Below are positions 53,229 through 61,855 of a DNA stretch of 64,000 nucleotides, piece by piece. Positions within the stretch are counted from its first letter, which is position 1, and every line of letters begins with the position of its first letter. The notes beneath the pieces are model-generated. The model was not told the DNA's origin. It did no database searches and worked only from the letters and a program-made list of their open reading frames with translations. The stretch is from Hephaestia sp. MAHUQ-44. Lineage in GTDB: Bacteria; Pseudomonadota; Alphaproteobacteria; Sphingomonadales; Sphingomonadaceae. Position numbers and translations under genes: made by a program. The stretch spans positions 186,001 through 250,000 of the forward strand of contig NZ_JAMSLX010000002.1 in the NCBI RefSeq assembly GCF_023806085.1, written 5' to 3'.

Positions 53229-53280
53229 AGAGGGCGGATCGGGGGGCAGGCAAGCGCAGCCGGTTCACAGGCCGCGCGCG

Positions 53281-53946
53281 TCAGCTTCGGTTGCGGGCGA
53301 CGGCGCGCGATTCGAGCAGGCTCCACAGCCCGCGATGCTGCGCCAGCACCTGCTCGGTGCCGAACAGGATCGCCCGCTCGACCGCGGGCGAGGTGAAGGC
53401 GGTGGCAAGCAAGGTCGTGGTGTCGACCGCGGCCGGCAGCGTGTCCGCGGTGATATCGATCCCGAACCGGCGGGCGGCGCGGTTGAGCAGATCGCGGATC
53501 GGCGCCCAATCGAGTACGAGCGCCACCGCTGCGCCGATCGCGCAGCCGGTGCGATCCGATTGCGCGAGCGTATCGAGCGCGTGCGCCTGCGCGACGATCG
53601 CGGCTTCCGATTCGGCCTGGCCTGGCGTCGAGGGCAGGGGGCCCGCGGCGGCGACGAGGCGAACCAGACAGGCGCGCTCGGTCTCGAAGGCCCGTGCTGC
53701 CTCAACGAGCCAGGCCTCGGCCGATTTGTCCGTATCGCGGGCAAGCGCGAAATCGACGACGCCGGGGTGGCGCCCGTGCAGCATGCAGATCGCGTGGACT
53801 GCATCGATCACGTCGCGCAGTGGTGCCGCGGGCGCCAACAGCGCGCGATACGCCGGATGCGCGGCGGTGCCGTCCGCCATGACGAGCGCGGGCACGGCCT
53901 GCCACGGGGCGCTGGGTCGTGCGAACTGGGCGGTTTCCACCGTCAT
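53281..53946 (-). CDS. alpha-helical protein of unknown function
   Basis: 221 residues that I do not recognise. No signal peptide or membrane segment. The sequence is Ala/Leu-rich and looks all-helical, with an early conserved-looking HAICMLHGRHPGVVDFA (near 50), HALDTLAQSDRTGCAIGAAVAL (near 121) and a C-terminal AILFGTEQVLAQHRGLWSLLE. It is transcribed in the same direction as moxR, 52 bases upstream, so it may belong to that operon. Confidence 0.72.
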   Translation of the reverse strand: MTVETAQFARPSAPWQAVPALVMADGTAAHPAYRALLAPAAPLRDVIDAVHAICMLHGRHPGVVDFALARDTDKSAEAWLVEAARAFETERACLVRLVAAAGPLPSTPGQAESEAAIVAQAHALDTLAQSDRTGCAIGAAVALVLDWAPIRDLLNRAARRFGIDITADTLPAAVDTTTLLATAFTSPAVERAILFGTEQVLAQHRGLWSLLESRAVARNRS

Positions 53947-54051
53947 CGAATCCTTCCTGAAGCGGTGCCGTCGTCAGCGATTGGCCGGCACCGGCCCTTC
54001 ATCGCCCCGACATCTATACCGAACAGCGTAAAGACACGGTTAGCGCTGCAT

Positions 54052-54984
54052 TTACCCTGTCGGCTGGGCGTTCGCGGGGGGCGATCCATCGACGATCATG
54101 TACCGCGCCGACAGCGATCCGTGCGGGGTATCCGTCCGCGCGAGGGCAAGCGTGACCGGTACCGGCTCGGCGCCGTGGCGCAGCAATGTCGTGGCGATCT
54201 GTGTCTGGCGCGCGTGTTCGAACACCAGATCGATCGCTGCATTCACCACCGGGCGATCGGCGACATCGACGATGCTGGTCAGCCGCATGCCGTGGAGTTG
54301 ATCGTGGCCCACGCCCACCATCTTCGCCAGCGAATCGGGGGCGTCGTCGATCAGGCCGCGCGCGGTGAGGCGCCCGGTGGCGACCCGGCCGCTTGCCGCG
54401 CACAACGCGGCGAGGCCATCGGCGCTGGTCCGGACGGCCGCGAGATCGTCGGCCAGCGACATATCCTCGAGGAACAGCACGACCCCGTGATCGAACGGCG
54501 CGAACCGTGCCCGCAGGCGCCGGTTGACGAACAGCCCCGATTCGAAATCGAAGGATTCGCCGACGCCGGTATCGCGCACCCGAGCCGCGGCATCGGCCAG
54601 CAGCGCGCGCCGGGTTTCGGGCATGATCGCATCGAGCGGGCCGCCGACCGCGTCCTGCTCCGAGACGCTGAAATGGGCCCGCGCGGCGGCGTTGATCGCG
54701 GTGATGACCAGACCCGAATCGAGCACGATCATCATGTTGCGCATATGATCGAGCGTGATGTCATGGAGTGCGGCGAGGCGCGCGGCGCGCGCGTCGCGGT
54801 CGGCCTCGTCGGTAAGGCTCGACAGCAGCGGCATCGACATCAGCGCCCAGCGCGGATTGCCGTGATGGAGAACGAACACCGGCCGTTCGTTCGCGATATT
54901 CTGCCAATGGCCGAAGCGGCGAACGAGTTGCGAGGCCGAGACGCGATCCGCGGATCGCAGCACGCGCATGGTTTCGATCGACAT
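54052..54984 (-). CDS. Phd/YefM-antitoxin-like domain fused to PAS-like sensor domains
   Basis: 310 residues from an ATG preceded by GGGGGAAA. Residues 6-55 (LRSADRVSASQLVRRFGHWQ, then ERPVFVLHHGNPRWALMS) follow the pattern of Phd/YefM antitoxin DNA-binding domains: SASEFVRxFG, then a strand with xVxITxHGRP and a valine/leucine-rich strand. From about residue 80 a PAS-like domain follows (HDITLDHMRNMMIVLDSGLV, INAAARAHFSV), and a second, weaker one near 215. No toxin gene adjoins it. I read it as a one-component regulator with a repurposed antitoxin fold; the domain call is by pattern only. Confidence 0.7.
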   Translation of the reverse strand: MSIETMRVLRSADRVSASQLVRRFGHWQNIANERPVFVLHHGNPRWALMSMPLLSSLTDEADRDARAARLAALHDITLDHMRNMMIVLDSGLVITAINAAARAHFSVSEQDAVGGPLDAIMPETRRALLADAAARVRDTGVGESFDFESGLFVNRRLRARFAPFDHGVVLFLEDMSLADDLAAVRTSADGLAALCAASGRVATGRLTARGLIDDAPDSLAKMVGVGHDQLHGMRLTSIVDVADRPVVNAAIDLVFEHARQTQIATTLLRHGAEPVPVTLALARTDTPHGSLSARYMIVDGSPPANAQPTG

Positions 54985-55468
54985 GATGATTTCCCCCGGG
55001 AACGCGCCGGTTGCGGCGCAATCCAAGGCGTAAGGCGCGCGGTGCCGATGGGCGCGCGGAGGCGTCTCCGGTTCGGCGGCGATCGAGGTTCGGTACGCAA
55101 TCGCGCGCGCTATTTGCTCCACAATGGACCAAATCGCGCGCCAAGTGCGCAGGGTGGTGACCGCTTTCGGTTAATTGCGCGAAAAAGGCCACGCGATCCC
55201 AGCGTTCGTGGCGCGCATTTTGCGTGTTCGGCTGGAGAAGATGGTTGGCGTGGGCGTAACCAGTCGCGCCCCATAACAAGGCATCGTCGAGCCGGGCCGA
55301 ACGATCGAGCGCCCTGATCTCAAAGTCCGGTTCGACGAACCACGATGCAGGCGGCATCCGTCCCCGCGGGCCGCCTTGCAGGGCGCTCGTTTCCGGCTTC
55401 ATCCACCCGGGAAAGGGCGATTGCCCCGGCAGGGTTCCAAACCCCTGCCGGGGCTTAGTGGTTTTTGG
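54985..55468. other. intergenic region with a degenerate open stretch and a palindrome
   Basis: The gap after the PAS gene's start. A minus-strand frame between about 55136 and 55374 looks protein-like but has no plausible start or domain, and may be a remnant or a longer dispersed repeat. At 55423-55454 a perfect 12-base inverted repeat (GCCCCGGCAGGG/CCCTGCCGGGGC) is followed by a T-rich run (GGTTTTTGG), a terminator-like structure. The rest holds nothing recognisable. Confidence 0.4.
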
Positions 55469-55492
55469 GAAAATCGCGAAAGAGCGATTTTC
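55469..55492. repeat. palindromic repeat, family 2, copy 2
   Basis: Inverted copy of the 52300-52328 element: GAAAATCGC (55469-55477), 6-base loop, GCGATTTTC (55484-55492), with a shared CCGAGGCCG flank. It runs directly into the long family-1 palindrome. Confidence 0.87.
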
Positions 55493-55499
55493 CGAGGCC

Positions 55500-55622
55500 G
55501 CACCGGCCCGCTCCCCCACCCCACCTCCCAAGTCATTATACTTGCATGGGAGGTGGGGTGGGGGTGCAACCCCACAAAGTAATACTTTGTGGGGACCCCG
55601 CGGGGGAGCGGGCCGGTGCGGC
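55500..55622. repeat. palindromic repeat, family 1, copy C, interrupted by another palindrome
   Basis: The left arm GCACCGGCCCGCTCCCCCACC... (55500-55530) is intact. The right arm begins at 55547 but is split by about 38 bases (55565-55602) containing the 25-base perfect palindrome CCCCACAAAGTA-A-TACTTTGTGGGG (55570-55594), then resumes with GGGAGCGGGCCGGTGCGGC. Removing the insert would restore a copy like that at 12917-13002. Confidence 0.85.
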
Positions 55623-55642
55623 AATGCGCCTAAAGGCGCATT
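55623..55642 (-). terminator. hairpin downstream of rpoD, probable terminator
   Basis: AATGCGCCT (55623-55631) pairs with AGGCGCATT (55634-55642) around a 2-base loop, 7 bases past the rpoD stop on the minus strand. There is no T-run, so termination may need the neighbouring palindromes or Rho. Confidence 0.55.
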
Positions 55643-55649
55643 CCAATAC

Positions 55650-57686
<2,037 letters not shown>

Positions 57687-57695
57687 CAATTGCCC

Positions 57696-59564
57696 TCAAG
57701 CATCAAGAGTTTCGTCGTCTTCGTCCGCCAGAACGAGATTTGCAAGCCGCTCCCGGAGCGCTGCTTTCTCCCGTACCAACGCATTTTGTCGCGCAAAGGC
57801 TTCCTCGGTCCCTTCCGCCTTCAGCGCCGCGGTGGCATCGGCCAGCGCCTGATCCACCTCCGGCCCCGCTGCCAGCACCGCGATCGCCTCATTCAGGTCA
57901 GCCGACGCGCGCAGCGCATCGCCTGTCTTCTGCGTGAACGAGAAAGGCAGGGTGTCGGCCCTCAGCAGATCGCCGGCCACCGAGTCAAATCCGGACTTGG
58001 CCAATATGGTAAGCAGATTCGCGCTATCAAGCGCCTGATCTTCGAGCGCCAGTTCGACCACCGCTTCGAACAGGCGCCCGAGAGCGCCGCCCGCGAGCCT
58101 GAGCGACCCGAGCACCTCGACATGCCGCGCGATCTCGGCGGGATGGCGGATCAGCCCGACCAGCACCGCGCGCGCCAGGATCGGATCGATACCCTGGGCG
58201 TGGACGCCCTTTGCCTGGCGGGTGACGGGCATCGGGGGCGGTACCCAGCGGCCGTTCTTGCGCTGGCCGGGCACGAACGGGCGGTTGCCGCCGAACCGGC
58301 GCGGCGGGGCTGCGAATTGTTCGTCGAACCGGCGGCGGAAATCGGCCAGATATTCGTGACGGACGTTGCGGTCGCCGATCGTATCGGCGCGGTCGGTGAG
58401 GCGCTGGCGAAGCCCCGCGCGTTGTTCGGGCGTGTCGAGCGTTTCGGCGGCAAGCTCGTGCTGCCAAAGCCGCGTGACCAAGGGTTCGGCGGTGTCGAGC
58501 AGCGCCTCGAACGCCGCCCGCCCGCGCTGGCGGACCAGATCGTCGGGGTCGAGCCCTTCGGGCAGGGTCACAAAGGCGAGGCTGCGCCCCGGCGCGAGCA
58601 TCGGCAGCGCGCGGGTGGCGGCGCGGATCGCGGCTTTTTGGCCGGCCGCATCGCCGTCGAAGCACAGGATCGGCACATCGGCGAGCCGCCACAGCCGTTC
58701 GAGCTGGCCCTCGGTGAGCGCGGTGCCCAGCGGGGCCACCGCCTCGTCGATCCCGGTCTGGGCGAGCGCGATCACATCCATATAGCCTTCGACCACGAGC
58801 ACACGGCCCGCTTTGCGGGCAGCGGGGGCGGCGCGATCGAGATTGTAGAGCGTGCGGCCCTTGTCGAACAGCGGGGTTTCGGGCGAGTTGAGATATTTGG
58901 GCTCGCCTTCACCGACGATCCGGCCGCCGAACGCGATGACGCGGCCGCGCGGATCGCGGATCGGGATCATCAGCCGACCGCGGAAGCGATCATAGGGCGC
59001 CTTGCCCTCGACCTCGATCTGCAGGCCTGCTTCGACCAGCAATGGATCGCCGAAATCACGCAGTGCCGTCTTGAGCTTGCCCCGCGAATCGGGAGCGAAG
59101 CCGAGCCCGAAGGCGCGGCGTGTGGCGTCGGTGATGCCGCGTTTCTGGAGCAGCGATCGCGTCTCGCCGCCATCGAGCCCGCCGAGCTGGGTTTCGAACC
59201 AGTCGCCGGCGGCCTGCATCGCCTCGTGCAGCCCCTTGGCGCGCTCGTCACGCTCGGCGGCGCGGGGATCGGGGGCGGGCATGTCCATCCCGGCGGCGGC
59301 GGCGAGTTCCTTGACCGCGTCGATGAAGGGCAGGCCGCGCTGGTCGGTCATCCAGCGGATCGCATCGCCATGCGCGCCGCAGCCGAAGCAATGATAAAAC
59401 GCCTTGTCGTCGTTGATATAGAAGCTTGGCGTCTTTTCGTTGTGGAACGGGCAGCAGCCCTTGAACTCGCGGCCCGCTTTCTGGAGCTTGACCGACCTGG
59501 CGACCAGCGCGGACAGCAACGTCCGGGCCCGAAGCTCGTCGAGAAATTGAGGGGAGAGACTCAC
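57696..59564 (-). CDS. dnaG: DNA primase
   Basis: Makes RNA primers at the replication fork. 622 residues from a GTG start. The N-terminal CHC2 zinc finger reads GCCPFHNEKTPSF ... YHCFGCG (residues 36-63). The TOPRIM core has the metal residues VVEGYMDVIAL near 255 and CFDGDAAG near 305. The C-terminal helicase-binding part (from about 440) is less conserved. The ribosome binding site (GGGAGGGGGAGCAA before GTG) is supplied by the GC-rich repeat that borders the DUF559 gene. Confidence 0.96.
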   Translation of the reverse strand: MSLSPQFLDELRARTLLSALVARSVKLQKAGREFKGCCPFHNEKTPSFYINDDKAFYHCFGCGAHGDAIRWMTDQRGLPFIDAVKELAAAAGMDMPAPDPRAAERDERAKGLHEAMQAAGDWFETQLGGLDGGETRSLLQKRGITDATRRAFGLGFAPDSRGKLKTALRDFGDPLLVEAGLQIEVEGKAPYDRFRGRLMIPIRDPRGRVIAFGGRIVGEGEPKYLNSPETPLFDKGRTLYNLDRAAPAARKAGRVLVVEGYMDVIALAQTGIDEAVAPLGTALTEGQLERLWRLADVPILCFDGDAAGQKAAIRAATRALPMLAPGRSLAFVTLPEGLDPDDLVRQRGRAAFEALLDTAEPLVTRLWQHELAAETLDTPEQRAGLRQRLTDRADTIGDRNVRHEYLADFRRRFDEQFAAPPRRFGGNRPFVPGQRKNGRWVPPPMPVTRQAKGVHAQGIDPILARAVLVGLIRHPAEIARHVEVLGSLRLAGGALGRLFEAVVELALEDQALDSANLLTILAKSGFDSVAGDLLRADTLPFSFTQKTGDALRASADLNEAIAVLAAGPEVDQALADATAALKAEGTEEAFARQNALVREKAALRERLANLVLADEDDETLDA

Positions 59565-60022
59565 TTGCTCCCCCTCCCGCTTGCGGGAGGGGGGAGGGGG
59601 GTGGGCGCGCGCGCGCCACTGGGCGCAGCGTCGAGAATAGTCTCCAACACTCCATCCATGTTCGTCAACACATCGCTGTTCCAGAAGCGAATCACTCGAT
59701 AGCCCTGCGCCTCGATCGTCTGCGTTCGCCTAGAATCATAGGCTGCCGCCTCCGCATGCTGACTTCCATCAAGTTCAATGACAAGGTGGGCGCTGCGGCA
59801 GATGAAATCGACCACGAAGCCGGCAATCGGCATCTGGCGGCTGAATTTCAGGCCGCCGAGCTGCGAGCGGCGCAATCGCGACCAAAGCAGACGTTCGATC
59901 TCGTTGGTGTTGTTGCGCAATTCGCGCGCCAAGGCGGTCGGCCTACCCAGACGAAAGCGGGCACCCACCCCTCGATCCCCTCCCGCGAGCGGGAGGGGAG
60001 GAAGGTCGCGCCGCCTGACCAT
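59561..60022 (-). CDS. DUF559 endonuclease-like protein
   Basis: 153 residues. The core (about 28-125) is the Vsr-like PD-(D/E)XK fold of DUF559: ARELRNNTNEIERLLWSRLR, then GFVVDFICRSAHLVIELDGSQH, in which the Asp of VVDF and the ELD are the metal-binding set, then GYRVIRFWNSDVL. The first 24 and last 15 residues (PPLPLAGG; PLPPPASGRG) are translations of flanking GC-rich repeats and are probably not functional. It separates yqeY from dnaG. The function of this family is not established. Confidence 0.82.
   Translation of the reverse strand: MVRRRDLPPLPLAGGDRGVGARFRLGRPTALARELRNNTNEIERLLWSRLRRSQLGGLKFSRQMPIAGFVVDFICRSAHLVIELDGSQHAEAAAYDSRRTQTIEAQGYRVIRFWNSDVLTNMDGVLETILDAAPSGARAPTPLPPPASGRGSK
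59568..59605. repeat. GC-rich repeat bordering the DUF559 gene, left copy
   Basis: CTCCCCCTCCCGCTTGCGGGAGGGGGG... It is itself a palindrome (CCCTCCCGC/GCGGGAGGG) and is an imperfect inverted copy of 59964-60001. It provides the ribosome binding site of dnaG. Confidence 0.82.
59964..60001. repeat. GC-rich repeat bordering the DUF559 gene, right copy
   Basis: CCCACCCCTCGATCCCCTCCCGCGAGCGGGAGG..., inverted relative to 59568-59605. It lies 22 bases from the yqeY stop and can fold into a strong hairpin. Confidence 0.82.
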
Positions 60023-60023
60023 T

Positions 60024-60476
60024 TCAGCTCAGTGCGGCTTTGACCAGGCCGCTGGCTTTGGCCATGTCGAGTTGCATCGCGTGGCGGGCCTTCAGTTCGG
60101 CCATCACGCGGCCCATGTCCTTCATGCCGGTGGCCCCCAGTTCGGCCTTGATCGCCTCGATCGCGGCCCTGGTTTCGACCTCGCCCAATTGTGCGGGCAG
60201 GAAGCGCTCGATGACCGCGACTTCGCGTGCCTCTGCCTCGGCGAGTTCGGGGCGGCCGCCCTTCTCGTACATCTCGATCGATTCGCGGCGCTGCTTGACC
60301 ATTTTTTGCAGCACTTCGGTGACGAGCAGATCGTCATCACCGACCGGGGCCTGCGTGCGCGCCTCGATGTCGCGGTTCTTGATCGCGGATTGCACGAGGC
60401 GCAGCGTCCCCGTTACTGCCTTGTCGCCGCCTTTCATGGCGGTGACCAGCGCAGCCTTGATGTCGTCGCGAATCAT
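60024..60476 (-). CDS. GatB/YqeY-domain protein
   Basis: 150 residues from MIRDDIKAAL (an ATG 14 codons upstream would place the start near the carA promoter). This is a stand-alone relative of the tRNA-binding tail of GatB: KAALVTAMKGGDKAVTGTLRLVQSAIKNRDIEAR at the N-terminus, VTEVLQKMVKQRRESIEMYEKGGR and ERFLPAQLGEVE. It may assist tRNA-dependent amidation, but the role of YqeY proteins is unproven. It is divergent from carA. Confidence 0.9.
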   Translation of the reverse strand: MIRDDIKAALVTAMKGGDKAVTGTLRLVQSAIKNRDIEARTQAPVGDDDLLVTEVLQKMVKQRRESIEMYEKGGRPELAEAEAREVAVIERFLPAQLGEVETRAAIEAIKAELGATGMKDMGRVMAELKARHAMQLDMAKASGLVKAALS

Positions 60477-60614
60477 GTTCCGGTCCTCGAAGGGGTTAAA
60501 GTGCTCGATTAGCGGCATCGTCTGCTTTTTAACAGATTGACGCGGGAGCCCCCCGAGCTTAGCGGGTGAGCCTTAGCGACATCGTAAAACCTCGTAATCG
60601 GAGTGCCCGCCACC
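60477..60614. promoter_or_regulatory. divergent yqeY/carA control region
   Basis: 138 bases between divergent starts, with an AT-rich stretch (TGCTTTTTAACAG) near 60522-60535. It should carry promoters for both directions. No T-box, riboswitch or arginine-repressor box is clear. Confidence 0.35.
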
Positions 60615-61787
60615 ATGGCCGACGCCAAGCCAAGCCCTGTGCCCACCGGAGCAACGGGGGTGTTGGTTCTGGCCGATGGCACCGTGATCTGGGGGCGCGG
60701 CTTCGGCGCCGAAGGCCAGGCCGTCGGCGAGGTGTGCTACAATACCGCGATGACCGGCTATCAGGAGGTGATGACCGATCCCTCTTATGCCGGGCAGATC
60801 GTCACCTTCACCTTCCCGCATATCGGCAACGTCGGCACCAATGCCGAGGATATCGAGGCGGACAGCCCGCACGCGCTGGGCATGATCGTCCGCGAGGACG
60901 TGACCGGCCCGTCCAACTTCCGCAGCGTCCAACCGCTCGACAGCTGGATGAAGGCGCACGGGCAGATCGGGCTTTCGGGGATCGATACCCGCGCGCTGAC
61001 GCGGCGGATGCGCACCATCGGCGCGCCCAACGGCGTGATCGCGCATGCCGCCGACGGGCGGTTCGACCTCGACGCGTTGCGCGCGATGGCGAGCAACTGG
61101 CCGGGGCTTGAGGGGATGGACCTCGCCAAGAGTGTGTCGACCGCGACGGATTACGATTGGGACGGCGGCGTCTGGCGGCTGGGCTTCGGTTACGAGGCGG
61201 CAGCCGACGGTGCCGGGGGGGCTGCCCGCCCGCACGTGGTTGCGGTCGATTACGGCAGCAAGCGCAATATCTTCCGCAATCTCGTCAAGGCCGGCGCCAA
61301 GGTGACCGTGGTGCCCGCGACGGCGAGCTTCGAGGCGATCATGGCGCTCAAGCCCGACGGCATCTTCCTGTCGAACGGCCCCGGTGATCCCGCCGCGACC
61401 GCCGAGTATGCGGTGCCGGTGATCCGCAAGCTGCTCGATGCCGATCTGCCGCTGTTCGGGATCTGCCTGGGCCACCAATTGCTGGGGCTGACGGTGGGCG
61501 CGCGGACGATCAAGATGTTCCAGGGCCATCGCGGCGCCAACCATCCAGTCAAGCGCTTGTCGGACGGCGTGGTCGAGATCACGAGCATGAACCACGGCTT
61601 CGCGGTCGCCCGCGACAGCCTGCCCGCGACCGCGCGCGAAACGCATGTGTCGCTGTTCGACGGCAGCAACGCGGGGCTCGAACTCACCGACCGCAAAGCG
61701 TTCAGCGTGCAATATCACCCCGAGGCCAGCCCGGGGCCGCAGGACAGCCTCTATCTGTTCGAGCGGTTCGTTGGGATGCTGCGTTGA
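60615..61787 (+). CDS. carA: carbamoyl-phosphate synthase small (glutaminase) subunit
   Basis: Hydrolyses glutamine and channels ammonia to CarB for arginine and pyrimidine synthesis. 390 residues from the ATG at 60615; a GTG 4 codons upstream is less likely. The N-terminal domain has FNTAMTGYQE-like CYNTAMTGYQEVMTDPSY, the class I amidotransferase has the catalytic cysteine in FGICLGHQLLGL near 285 and the His/Glu pair in QYHPEASPGPQD. carB follows 68 bases later. Confidence 0.97.
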   Translation: MADAKPSPVPTGATGVLVLADGTVIWGRGFGAEGQAVGEVCYNTAMTGYQEVMTDPSYAGQIVTFTFPHIGNVGTNAEDIEADSPHALGMIVREDVTGPSNFRSVQPLDSWMKAHGQIGLSGIDTRALTRRMRTIGAPNGVIAHAADGRFDLDALRAMASNWPGLEGMDLAKSVSTATDYDWDGGVWRLGFGYEAAADGAGGAARPHVVAVDYGSKRNIFRNLVKAGAKVTVVPATASFEAIMALKPDGIFLSNGPGDPAATAEYAVPVIRKLLDADLPLFGICLGHQLLGLTVGARTIKMFQGHRGANHPVKRLSDGVVEITSMNHGFAVARDSLPATARETHVSLFDGSNAGLELTDRKAFSVQYHPEASPGPQDSLYLFERFVGMLR

Positions 61788-61855
61788 CCGGTTCCGATGC
61801 GCTTCATCTGCGCCCTTTATGCGATCCCGCAGTTGACTGATTACGAGAAACACTG

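Noticed and set aside
53206..55317. A 703-codon open frame on the plus strand
   Set aside because: Antisense shadow of the PAS fusion and of the unknown gene at 53281; no domain, no ribosome binding site.
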